A DNA stretch of 64,000 bases from Enchytraeus crypticus (lineage: Eukaryota > Annelida > Clitellata > Enchytraeida > Enchytraeidae): contig CAJHZI010000271.1 in NCBI GenBank assembly GCA_905160935.1, positions 921,501 to 985,500 on the forward strand, read 5' to 3'. The translations under genes and the position numbers were made by a program. The notes under the pieces are model-generated. The model was not told the DNA's origin. It ran no database searches and saw only the letters and a list, made by a program, of their open reading frames with translations. This document shows, one piece after another, positions 53,561 through 64,000 of this stretch. How positions within the stretch are numbered: position 1 is the stretch's first letter; each line of letters begins with the position of its first letter.

Positions 53561-56500
53561 TTAAAGATGACTAAAGAATACTAACACTCCAGATAGACTT
53601 GTTTTCAGTTCAATTCTTGCAGTGCAGTTACTTTTACCACCGTGAGCTCTGTTGAGCAGTCTTCTTCTCAAGAAGAGATCTTGTATTCTTTCTGTAACGT
53701 ATCTTCCCTCATCGGAGGCAGGAACGTAAGCCTCAAATATAGTCATATCTGTATCATCATCATCTTCCTCCTCATCCAGCAACGAAGCATCCTATAAGAG
53801 TAATAAATACTTGTTATTATCAATCAATACACACTTAAAATTCATTTAGCCATATATTTATGCCATTGGGGACGTCCTCCACAAATTTCAATGACTAAAT
53901 TGCTCTTCTTAAATAATTCGAAAACGTTGCTAGAAAAGTACGACATAGGAGGTTACGGCAGGCCTAACGTTCTTCCATCCAGGAAATTTAAATTATGTAA
54001 TTTAAGGAGCGAGGATGTTTAATCAGTTAAGAAATGCCAATTAGATTGAGATTTATACCGATTTTTAAGAGAAATTTAAAAGATACAGAATAAAGAAAAT
54101 CAATATAAAAGAATTCCGGTAGAACCTATCAGAAATAAATTGTCAGGCATATTCCTGATCACTAAAAGAATAATGGTTTCATTACACTGCTTAGTGATTT
54201 TAAACTGATACGTAAAAAGTTTTAGATTCGGCATGAATCAGTACATAAATGTGCGAATAGGATTCAATTAGTAAATCACAAAGTTCACTTACAGATACAG
54301 CAACCCTTTAGAATTAGCCTAATTACCTATATCAACTACGAAATAGAACACTATCTCTCATGACTTAAAACCAGTAAACCCAACATTGCTACAGTACAAA
54401 ACTTTGTAAGAATATTAATGAAATATGTTATATAAGTAAATGTAGTTATTACTAATTGTCAAATTAATACTATTTATTATCACTAATTCTAATCCCTATC
54501 ATAGCTAAACCGGGACTCAAGGAAAGATGATGCCGCTGATGTTGTCACTAATTGAATTATTCAAAAGAAGATCTAGTGAGCATTTTACGCCAAGAGAATC
54601 AAGAAACCAAAGCAAGTTTAGAGCCAAGTTTAAAGAACCAAGATTAGGAACTGATCAAACTAATGATTTAGAGTTAACGTACGGGATAGTCAGGAACGTA
54701 GACCACCCTGATAACGATGGTTCCAACGCCCTCGTATCCAGCCAAGTGTAGATCAGCCATCTTAGCAGCGAAAATATTGTACCTATCTCCGTCGATTTTT
54801 ACTGTTAGATTCTCCATTAGCTCCGCATACGTAGGTTTCTGAAAAACACGAAAAACAAGTATGAAATGCTATATAAAACTCAACAGAAGTTCGAACTAGA
54901 GGAACAAATAGTATTCTGAACAAAGAATTAATTTTACATCCGTCAACATATTAATTTCCTTAGCCTCAAAAACTATATTTTTTATCCCAGCATTCATGTA
55001 CGATGCATTAAACAGAAGGATGCTAAAGCTGCAGCATTTTCAGGTTGAGTATAATACATAAAATCATTCCTATTCTCATCCACTGTCATTAATCTCAATA
55101 CTTTATTTGATACTTTCTTACTTCAAATTTCCTTTAAGACAGAATTTCTTTTTAAATTATTTTGATTGGAAAAAAATGAACACTACCAGCAATCAGGACA
55201 TAAGCGAAACCAAATACCAGTGTAACAGAACACAGCACAATGCACACATAGTCATGACAATGTCAGCTGACAAGCAGGTAATCAGAATAATTAAAACTAA
55301 TTATCAAAATTTGTAAATAAGCTACAAATGGAATATAAAAATGCCAAACCATTTTGGCCTATTAAGATATCTCATTTACATCCGATATCACCCCGTGTTG
55401 TATCCGGGTTGTTTGAATAATTGATCAACCGGTGACTGCACGTGTCGTAGAAGGCGACTAAAGCACTAAGATCCATACCAACGTCAGAAAGGGCATTTGG
55501 TTGGTGACCGCCTAGGCTCCAGAAATTGCTACAAAAATTTAAACGAATGGAAGTTTCAAATAGGGGATTGGCTGGTGGTGTGGTGTAGGACAGAGAGGAT
55601 TTGAGACAGTCTTTTTGTATCCCAACCCTGGTTAAACTGGGATTCAAGGGAGGATGATGATGATGATTTGCATCCTATATGAAGGTACGATCAACGAACA
55701 CAAAACTTTAAAAACTAATAGGCTTAGATGGAGTGGTTTTCAAATCTTTGAATTAGTATGGTTTTATGATCATTTTAATCTCTTCTCATCGGCCATTTCC
55801 GGCTTTAAAGAGCTCGATGTTTTAGCAGATAAGTAGTACTCGGATTATGTGTAATTGTTGCTGCTCTTACTGTTACTGAACAGCAACTATACAGATAGAC
55901 ATGGTTACAGAGTTAGAGTCTACTTTGCAGAAGAATCACTAGTACAAACCTCTGCAATCCTTGGTTCAGCCGATATAGCCGAAACATCCTCGTCAGAAAA
56001 ATTTGTGTCAGGAATTTTCACGCCAGACAAATCCTTGTCAGGAACATCTCTTTCAGGAATGCTGTTATCCACTACAGGTGCCTCATCAAGATCACCCTTT
56101 TTATGGATACTATTTTTGGAAACACTGTTGCCAAAATTGAATTTATGAGAAATTTCTTCTTCTGAACCTTTTTGATCAAAACTTCCTTCAGCGTCAGGAA
56201 GCTTTTCATCATCGGATAAGCTTCTCTTTACTATCAGAACATTTTCACTTTCGTTATCATGACTGCCACTTCTGCTTTCAAGGATATTTTCGCAGTTTTC
56301 CAATACCCTGCCCGGCAATATTTCTCTGTCTGTTTCATATTCAGCAATATTGCTTATCTTAACATCAGCGTCAGCTGTGGGTGCAGAAAATGTTTTACTT
56401 TTGTCAACTAAAACTCTTACGTGACTATTAGTGCCCTCAGTGTTTTCAACACTAGCGGCAGAAATTTCATCTTCAAGTCCTTCATGATCTTTCATTTCTG

Positions 56501-59500
56501 ATTTGGCAGCCAACTCTCTTTCATTATGATTTTCATCTACATCACTGTCATCAAATTCAGCAAAAGGATCGTAATCTTCAGCTTCCTTTGTCGTACAAGC
56601 TCTATCTTGATTTACAGCATCATCATTTGGTGATACAGGTTCTACTTTCTTGTCATAAGCAGTAATTTTATCACCTTCATCACTAGAGACTTTGTCTTGA
56701 TCTTTCTGAAGTACCCCAGCTCCTAACAATTCTTCGTCATACTGACAATGGTATTCGAAGCTATCAGTGTCACGTGATTCAACTGTATCAGCCTTCTTTT
56801 TAGTAGAATGTTTTTCTGCATGGTCTTTCATTGTTTGTTTTCCTTTAACTGATTCATCTAGTGTTTCACGATTTAGTAAATACTTTTCGCTTACATCTTC
56901 TGATAAGTAAAGTTGCTTCTGTGCAGATTTATTTTCAGATTTTATATAATCCTCATTAGCAACATTTAACCGCGACTTTTGATTGGCATCACTACTCAAT
57001 GCAGCACTACCATTAGCAGTGGGGAATACCATAGGAGCATCTGCAGTGGGGATTACCATAGGAGCATCAGCAGTCCCCATGGGGATTGCCCTAGGATCAT
57101 CAGCAGTGGGGATTACCCTAGGATCATCAGCAGTGGGGATTACCCTAGGAGCATCAACAGTGGGGATTACCCTAGGAGCATCAACAGTGGGGCTTACCCT
57201 ATGAGCAGCATCAACAGTGGGTATTACCCTATGAGCAGCATTCTCTTCAAACTTACCATATTCATCTGACAAGTTCTCATCTTCTAGCGTTTCTGACATT
57301 TTGAAAGCTTTACTATGCCTTGGTCTATCAAATTCACTTACTAATCCCCCTCTGGCAAATCTTTCCAAATCACGTTTTTGTTGAGCTTTAGTACGAAGTC
57401 CCGTCGAAACTCCTCGTCTAAATTCTCTTAAGGCATATGCCACATCAGCACCGGGGCCAATGAAACTGTACCAGTTTTGATTCTGCTTCTGCTCAAACTT
57501 CACACATACGGTGGGCATCTGTTCATCCACATACTTGTGCATGACGTTGGTTACATCGATGGACTCGATATCATAATTTGTTCTCTCAACAACAATTCTG
57601 CTAATGACATCTGCCGACAGTTGAACAAGCGAATCATAAACCAAATTAACGACATCACAGTCGTCTACAGCCTCAGGTGACGAAACAACAACACGTACCG
57701 TTCCTGCATCCGACTTCTTCACTAGTAATTTAGCGCCAAAACTTTTAACTTCTTCCAGTTGAGTTTTCAATTTTGTAGAAATATAAAGCCAAATATCTCG
57801 GTCGAGTATTAAATCTTTAGCATTAAATAGCTCTTGTTCATCCAATGCAGCAGAAGCCTCGGCTGCAGATGCTTTCTTCGTCATTTCAGAATTTTTCTTC
57901 TCTTGTGAGTTGATTTGCTCAGAATTATATCCACTTCTGAAATCTCCAATATCATCATCCTTTTCATTGGCAACATGAGGTTTAACCGCACCTTTAAATT
58001 TTCTTTCTTTTTCACTCTCGACATCTGACTGTCTTCCAGAATTTCTAGTTTGGCCCTCAAAATACAATTTCCTGCCTTTTTCTTTAATATACTTTTCTAT
58101 GCCGTCATCACTGAAAACCTTTTTAGCTTTATTTGATGACCCTCCAGCTCCTAAAGGAGGTTGTTGGTGTTTAATATCTTCGGCACGATCTGTTTTTACA
58201 GCCTCAAATGATTTAGCTGCATTTTTTTGTGCCCTGAGACAATGCTCCTTCTCGGTTGAATATCCCTCAAACTTCTCTGCTTTCATATTTCTGCCTTCCA
58301 ACTTAAATTTATCACAAGGCTTAGATATTCCAATCTGAGCATACTTCTTGCTCAAAAACTCATTAATACCTAACATAGCCGACCATCGTCCTCTTAGAAT
58401 GTATCTTCCATTACAGATACTTATGTCAACTTCAAACTGTTCAATGTCCTTCAGGAGAGCACTGAATGTTGACACGTTCATGTTCTGAAAGATCTCACCG
58501 AGTGTAGTCTCCACTTGTTCAAACACCTGTAAAACAGACACATTTTAATTCATGAGAATAGTAAAACTATAACTGAGTGTTTAGTGTTTGTCAGAGAAGC
58601 CTTATAATGGCACCATGTATCAAGCTTCTATATTTCCTACGACCATGACTGGTGTCAATACTTTTCCATTTCCTCCTTTCATCCATTTTGTCTAACATCT
58701 CGCTTGTGATCCGAGGTTTTTTAGCTGTATTTGCTTTACGAAAGCCACAAACTTCTTTTGCACCTATATTAATAGCCTCTTTTAGCTAACACCATCTTTC
58801 ATTTACCCCTGTTCTTTCGTAGTCCTTCATTTTCTTAACTTCTCTTTCAACTACTTCCTGAAACTGACTTCCTTTCTCGTTCAATCCCTTCAAATTCCAT
58901 CTCTTACTGCTTTTCTTCTTAAGTATTTTCTTCAGCTGAAGCCCTATGTGTGCCATTACTAGATTGTGGTCTGAATTAACATCGGCTCCTGGATAAGCCC
59001 TTGAATTCTTCACACTATTCCTGTACCGTTGCTTTATCAGAATGTAGTCTATCTGATATCTTCCCTCGTTCCGGTGCTTCCTGGTTTCTTCCACGTGTAA
59101 CGCCTTCTCTTCTCATGTTCGAACCAAGTGATGGACACCACTAATCGCATTCTATTGCAAAAGTCAACCAATTTCTGTCCTCTCTGATTTCTTTTTCCTA
59201 GACCATATACCCCAACTTCATTTCCATCTCTCCCTTCACCCACCACCGCGTTCCAATCCCCTATAACTATCACTTGATCTGTGGCCTTTTCTCCTTTAAT
59301 CAGTCCTTCTATTTTTCGTACATCGCTTCAATTTCCTCATCCTCTGAGACTGATGTAGGCATGTAGATTTGGATAAATACCAAATCTACTGGATCTGCTT
59401 TGATCTGCACTAACATCAGTCTGTCACTGCACTGGAGAACCTTTGTTACGCGTTCACTTAAATTTCTATCCAATATCATAGCCACACCCTTCTCCCTTTT

Positions 59501-60567
59501 ATCTCCTCCGGAGTATATAACCCTGTACCCATCACTTAAAAAATCTCCAGTTCCCCACCACCTCACTTCACTCATCCCTAGGACATTTATTTTCCTCTTA
59601 TTCATTTCCCTCTTCACATTTACTAACTTTCCCCTTTCACCCATAGTTCTCACATTCCATGTGCCTACACTTATCCTTTTGGGGTGCATAGAATGTCCTC
59701 TTGGTATATCTGTGGGGCACCCAAGGTGCAGACTGGCCGTGGGATTCTTACCACACCCTCCCCATTTAAGGGGTGCACGGGACTGGGGGCGTTCATTTTT
59801 GTCGTGATATATCATTCTCTGAGAAAACAATCCTGTTTACCCGTACTATCCTGTTTACCGGCAGATATAAATTTAAATTCCATGTGTTGTGTCTGAGTTG
59901 TTTGAAGAATTGACCAACTGGTGAATGCACGTGTCGTAGAAGGCGACTAAAGCACTAAGATCCATAATAACGTCAGAAAGGGCATTCGGTTGTTGAGCTA
60001 CTAGGCTCCAGAAATTGCCAAAAGATTTAAACGAACGGAAAAGTCTCAAATGGGGAACTGACTGATGATATTATGTAGGACAAAGAGAATTTGAGACAGT
60101 CTATTTGAATTCCGACCCTAGTTAAACTGGGATTCAAGGGAAAATGATGAAGATGAAATTTAAATTTAAATGTAATTTTTGTTTAGCTTATTATTATTGA
60201 ACTCTCTCTCGGTAAATTAGACTCAAAGACCGAATTTGGCTATGACACTGCTATAGAAATTTTCGTTATTAATAATAATAATAATAATAATAATTTCTAT
60301 CGCTATGCATCTAACATTTTTTGTTAGAAAATTAGTTACAGGACGAGTTCATAGCGTATTTGCCTGAAAAGCAAGAAGTCACCGGATTATGATTAATATT
60401 TATATAAATAATTGTAATTAAACAAGATTATAGATGGCAAGCCATCAAAGCAAAATTAAATATAATAAGTATTGTGATATTAAATTTCCAATTATAATCT
60501 AAGCTAATACAAATTAATATAATCGTTGAAAGCTTACCAAATCATTGATTTCTTCGCGGTTCTCCAT
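53561..60567 (-). CDS. large acidic protein, weakly RBM43-like (4 exons, ~997 aa)
   Basis: Exons are 60567-60538 (MENREEINDL), 58526-55950 (859 codons), 54838-54683 and 53791-53561. All joins are phase 0 with GT-AG borders (GAG|GTTTGT is the weakest). If that donor is skipped the big exon would run to a stop at 55920. Two conserved-looking regions stand out. Residues about 20-75 hold FQNMNVSTFSALLKDIEQF and ISICNGRYILRGRW; residues about 248-330 hold LILDRDIWLYISTKLKTQLE and LVYDSLVQLSADVISRIVVE. Their order and pattern (an 'LDTDVFLYL...'-type strand, then a helix) recall RBM43, but the N-terminal RRM of RBM43 is absent. The rest is acidic, Lys/Glu/Asp/Ser-rich and probably disordered, with a 9-residue repeat at about 439-518. 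The protein is otherwise unrecognised. Confidence 0.8.
55378..55672 (+). mobile_element. RTE tail-sharing non-autonomous element (family E), best copy
   Basis: Begins near 'tgttgtatccgggttgtttg' and contains 'gcacgtgtcgtagaaggcga', 'aacgtcagaaagggcatttg' and 'gtaggacagagaggatttga'. It ends 'tatcccaaccctggttaaac' + 'tgggattcaagggaggatga' + (TGA)n, which is the 3' tail of the RTE LINE. About 290 bp, antisense in an intron of the minus-strand gene. Confidence 0.85.
56990..57245 (-). repeat. coding 27-bp minisatellite (9-residue repeats)
   Basis: On the plus strand the unit is 'ggagcatcagcagtggggat' + 'taccctа'-like, on the minus strand it encodes RVIPTVDAP / RVIPTADDP, about nine units. It lies inside the large exon and is in frame, so repeat number can change without breaking the protein. 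Confidence 0.92.
58600..59860 (-). mobile_element. RTE-type LINE endonuclease fragment without reverse transcriptase
   Basis: Minus-strand frames encode an apurinic-like endonuclease: ISVGTWNVRTMGERGKLVNV, GMSEVRWWGTGDF, YSGGDKREKGVAMILDRNLS, then GDWNAVVGEG, IDYILI and SDHNLVMAHI. These carry the Asn, Glu, Asp/Asn and Ser-Asp-His catalytic motifs of the EEP fold. Frameshifts separate the frames at about 59290 and 59070. Sequence continues to about 58620 (KPRITSEMLDKMDERRKW) and stops before any reverse-transcriptase motif. It is nested, in sense orientation, in intron 1 of the acidic-protein gene. Confidence 0.9.
59878..60155 (+). mobile_element. RTE tail-sharing non-autonomous element (family E)
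   Basis: 'tccatgtgttgtgtctgagt' ... 'gcacgtgtcgtagaaggcga' ... 'ccgaccctagttaaactggg' + 'attcaagggaaaatgatgaa'. Close relative of the copy at 55378, placed next to the 5' end of the RTE fragment in the opposite orientation. Confidence 0.85.
60271..60293. repeat. (AAT)n microsatellite
   Basis: About eight AAT units in intron 1 of the acidic-protein gene. Confidence 0.95.
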
Positions 60568-61130
60568 GATTTTCTTTGCAAGAAGATGGCGACTTGGAAA
60601 GGGAAACTAATAAACTTTCTATTTAAGACTAGTGAAATCGATAACAAATTTAAAACTTATTACCGCACAAATGTCACAGTTTTAGTTTTTGCAGTATCAC
60701 ATTTAACAATAAATATTTATAGCATCAAAATGACATCATATTTAACTTGCCAAAAGTAATAGTATAATTCTACATCAGTCAGGCATAGGCCTATAACGCA
60801 ACTTCAAGAGCAAATAAACAAAATCAATGTAACTATAGACGCATTTATGAAATTTTAGTTTCGATTTAGAATTTCGAAACGGAACCTCTTTTGAATATTT
60901 ATTAGTCTTTATAACTTTCTAAGCGTTATTTTGATAGCTAATGTTACTATATGTGCCCAAAAATTGAACAATTAGCATTGATTTCTACGCTTTAAGCAAA
61001 TTTAATAAAAAGATGAATGAAATTCGAAATTAGATGCTATTTAAAGATAGTCTGGAATTGAGAAACCGAAACCGATATTTTCGCTGTAAGTGTTACCTGC
61101 TACATATAATTCAAAACCAGAAAGTAAGGG
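60568..61130. other. upstream flank of the acidic-protein gene
   Basis: The sequence is AT-rich, with no recognisable exon. It should hold the promoter of the minus-strand gene, but no clear TATA box or initiator was identified. Confidence 0.35.
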
Positions 61131-61139
61131 ATAGGCAAC

Positions 61140-61500
61140 AACAATAAAAAATAACAACAATAATGACAACATCGAGCACTATTGAGATAAAATCAAGCTG
61201 GCGAGCAAAAGGAAGGTCCAAAAACGGTGCAAATTCCAAAATCCAGTAAATCAGTCCAAAGTATAGAATTAAAGAAAAGGTGGTTTAGGCGCAGGTCGCT
61301 GCTCATGGACACTGAATGGAAAAGAGAGATGGAAAAGATAGGTCTTCAACTGCCTATGGAACTGCTCATAGGAAAGCAAAGACCGACGTGATTGAAATGA
61401 AGATTTCCGAAGATTGGATGGAAGAATTGTAGAAACAACAACAGAACGGAATGCTTGCGTAGTACGATGGTACACTGACTGTAAGTCGCGAAATATCAAT
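61140..61500 (-). mobile_element. L2/CR1-like LINE 3' end, 5' truncated
   Basis: The minus strand reads LPSNLRKSSFQSRRSLLSYE then QFHRQLKTYLFHLSF and ends HEQRPAPKPPFL, nearly the same C-terminus as the copy at 46060-47550. It is followed by the same tail ('aaaaacggtgcaaattcc' on the plus strand) and an ATT/GTT repeat. Confidence 0.92.
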
Positions 61501-62047
61501 CGCTATGAAAGTCAACGAGGAGTTAAAAAGGTCCGTAAGTTTGAATTAATTAATCACCATGAATGATTGGAAAATATTACCACCAGTAGGCCTATCTTGC
61601 CAACTTTAGACGTATTTAGAAAGCTTTCTGGATTTGTTTGGATTTCTGGATAATCAGCGAAGACTATCATGTAATTGTGTAATTTTATTAATCAAATGAT
61701 TTGTATGGCTTGATTCGTCGCTGTCTATAAATAGTCGCATATATTACATACACAATAAAATCTCATTTCTTTACTTTAGTGGGTCAAAACTCAAAATCAA
61801 GGTGAAAAGCCCGAAGGGCTTCTCTATAGGCGTAATCACGGGGGGCAATAAAATCTGGGGGGCAATCATTGGCGTATCCATGGTGGGGGGGCCTGCCCCC
61901 CTTAGGCCCGCCGACAACAAAAAATTAAACTACATGTATATTTTCTTTGCTTTTATGGCAATTTCTATGTGTAAATATGTATGTAAGAGCAATGATTAAG
62001 GGGGGGGGAGAGAACTTAGTTTCCCTAGCCTACACAGTGCAACTACT

Positions 62048-62187
62048 GGCTGGAGCCAGTGGCGATGTCGGTAAGGTACTCGACCGCGGATCAGTATGTG
62101 ACGGGTTCAAATCCTGGGCTATCCCGTCACTGACATCGCTTTAGAGTGAGGTAACTGACGTTAACATTAGCTGTACCAGCTTTTACC
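62048..62187 (+). mobile_element. SINE family A, best copy
   Basis: 'tggctggagccagtggcgat' 'gtcggtaaggtactcgaccg' 'cggatcagtatgtgacgggt' then box B 'gggttcaaatcctgggc', body 'actgacatcgctttagag' and end 'agctgtaccagcttttacc'. tRNA-like head and short body, about 140 bp. Confidence 0.88.
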
Positions 62188-62439
62188 TTTCAAAAATCGA
62201 TTCACTGGCAGAATTCCTCGAGATTTTCTATCAAAACTCTGAATGATGCTATGAAATTGCATTTACAACCATTTACAGTCGCTCAGCCCTATAGTCTCCT
62301 ATATTCTACGAAGTATGTGACAGAATATAGGAGTCTATGGCCGAGCATACACTGTACATCTACAGCTATGTCAATAATTAATATTATGGAAGCGTATCAG
62401 TTTACCATTCGATCTACAACACGGCTGTATAATCATAAT

Positions 62440-62512
62440 AACAACTGTCATCGATGACAACATCGAGCACTATTGAGACAAAATCAAGCCGGCGAGCAAA
62501 AAGGTCATAAAT
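62440..62512 (-). mobile_element. L2/CR1-like LINE tail fragment
   Basis: 'gatgacaacatcgagcacta' + 'ttgagacaaaatcaagccgg' + 'cgagcaaaaagg' is the complement of the LINE 3' tail, with no ORF part. Confidence 0.8.
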
Positions 62513-62952
62513 ATAAATATAAATATATACATGTAAATGCTAGTAAAACTCACACATGCAGTTATTGAGCGACATTTAAAATACGCAAAATTTCTTTCAT
62601 AAAGTATATATATTGGAGACTAAATTCTGGGGGGGGGGACATTTGCATGCATGTCCCCCCAGCCTTAATTCTAGGGGGACGTGTCCCCCTGTCCCCTCTC
62701 CCGGTGGTTACGCCAATGGGCTTCTCTACCAGACTTCGAACCCGACCATCAACGTGTTTGACAAGTAGACCGACCAACCAAACCAGCAGTCAGACTAGAC
62801 TAGGCGATGATCCAGTTTTCAATGATATACTTCTCAATGAGATATAGGCCTACATACCAAACATTTTCAAATATCCAAGGTGCAGTGTATATACATGTAG
62901 AATCAGATATACATCTTACATTTCTTGTTGTTATAGCATATTTATACCACTG

Positions 62953-63092
62953 GTTAAAGCTATAAAGCAGATGTTAGCGTCAGTTTCATCTCTGGAAAGC
63001 GATATCAGTGATGGGTGAGCCCTGGATCTAAACCCGCATACACTGATCCGCGATCGGATATCTTACCGGCAGGATGACGATGTCGGTACGAT
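62953..63092 (-). mobile_element. SINE family A copy
   Basis: 'aaagctataaagcagatgtt' ... 'gagccctggatctaaacccg' ... 'tccgcgatcggatatcttac' is the complement of family A, diverged. Confidence 0.75.
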
Positions 63093-63109
63093 ATCAAGTA
63101 TAATACAGA

Positions 63110-63390
63110 GAAGAATTGCAAGTATAATAACACTTTCGTCGCACATAGCAGCTCAGCGAGTAACAAAGGACTAAAGCAAACGTTAAACTCAGTGTACGGT
63201 GAGTGAATGGAAGATCGGCGATGTTTGTGTTAAGACCGGAAGCGCGTGCGTATACTGCATAATGCGCAGAGACCGTACAAGCGCTAGCATCGCTCTGCCT
63301 CGCAGTCACTGGCCTGCACGGCACGGCGCTTGTATTGAATGCGTTCTACTGTCTAGCGTGCCGGCTGGTCTGCTTACTGGTTAATTAGAC
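63110..63390. other. locally GC/CpG-richer patch
   Basis: This stretch has many CpGs (for example 'gcgcgtgcgtatactgc', 'cacggcacggcgcttg') in an otherwise CpG-poor AT-rich region. It could be a promoter or first exon of a gene outside the window, but no convincing frame or splice site was identified. Confidence 0.3.
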
Positions 63391-63796
63391 GAGCTAAGAC
63401 ACTTTGAGGTTATAATTACTTATAGCCATTGCATACAATTACGGAATTATGTGAGTAATTTAGATGTAAATTCCTGACGTTTATGATATTTTCAGAGCAT
63501 TTTGCTGAAGAATTGGCTTTCATACTACGATTCTTTAGGTAACAGTGTAGAATTAAATGCTTGCTTTAATTAGTCAATTTGAATTATATCGGTAGATTTT
63601 AACTACAATTAAGCTTACAGTATGTCAAGAGATCGAAAGTTACTGACTATAGTTTAGAGGCAGTTTCTATTCAATCTGGTAACAATATGGACTGATCAAG
63701 ATCAATATATTTATTGCGCTATTCGCATCATATGGACTGATAAGAACTGATCAAGGTCAATATTTACATTTATGGACTAATGCGAAGTGAATGTCA

Positions 63797-63896
63797 GGAT
63801 GTCAGTGATGGGTGAGCCCAGGATTTGAACCCCACACATACTGATCCAGTGTTCCGCGGTAGAATATCTTACCGGCATCGTCACTGTCTCCAGCCA
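63797..63896 (-). mobile_element. SINE family A copy, truncated
   Basis: 'gtcagtgatgggtgagccca' 'ggatttgaaccccacacata' ... 'gtctccagcca', complement of family A. Confidence 0.78.
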
Positions 63897-64000
63897 TTTA
63901 ATATTGATGATAAAAATAATATTGAGGCGATCGTAGGACAGATTAACGATGGAGAGTTAGGTTTTAAGTGTATCGTCAGCTTCGACTCAGAAGGTATCGC

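Noticed and set aside
56979-57269. Plus-strand frames opposite the large exon
   Set aside because: They mirror the 27-bp coding minisatellite of the minus-strand gene.

Overview
The window is AT-rich, intron-rich nuclear DNA from an animal. Canonical GT-AG introns of a few hundred bases to several kb separate short exons, and non-LTR retrotransposons, tRNA-derived SINEs, hAT- and mariner-like elements and minisatellites fill the rest. An intact ZMYND12 gene implies an animal with motile cilia. The overall style suggests a (probably marine) invertebrate, but the phylum cannot be fixed from this sequence.

Layout. 1-2.3 kb: repeats, including a 771-bp fold-back element. 2.4-6.7 kb (+): a six-exon gene for an unrecognised, possibly mitochondrial coiled-coil protein. 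7.9-16.2 kb (-): complete nine-exon NSA2, a 60S ribosome biogenesis factor, with an 841-bp near-palindromic transposon and a 144-bp hAT MITE in its introns. 17.1-17.6 kb (+): an unidentified 168-codon ORF. 18.0-19.3 kb: a 1.34-kb hAT-like element with 8-bp target duplications. 20.2-21.1 kb: LINE tails. 22.1-27.3 kb (-): complete five-exon UBE2R/CDC34-type ubiquitin-conjugating enzyme. 27.7-34 kb: SINEs, hAT-like DNA, a degenerate minisatellite, a fold-back and two uncertain exons. 34.7-37.7 kb (-): a C2H2 zinc-finger gene with a TATA-box promoter. 38.8-39.5 kb: a 36-bp minisatellite. 41.4-49.9 kb (+): complete eight-exon ZMYND12, with an L2/CR1-like LINE in intron 6. 53.6-60.6 kb (-): a four-exon gene for a ~997-residue acidic protein with weak RBM43-like features; intron 1 holds an RTE-type LINE endonuclease fragment. 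60.8-64 kb: LINE and SINE fragments.

The genes are ordinary unlinked nuclear genes (ribosome assembly, ubiquitin transfer, cilia, transcription) and form no operon or pathway. The most unusual pattern is that several minisatellites are built from splice junctions. NSA2 exon 5 donor, UBE2R exon 3 acceptor, ZMYND12 exon 4 donor and ZMYND12 exon 8 acceptor are each followed or preceded by a tandem array whose unit is a copy of the exon edge plus the intron edge, so one authentic splice site sits beside several decoys. The 3' end of ZMYND12 exon 8, around the stop codon, may be repeated in the same way. Exon joins were deduced by eye from splice consensus, reading phase and family similarity; no database search was possible.
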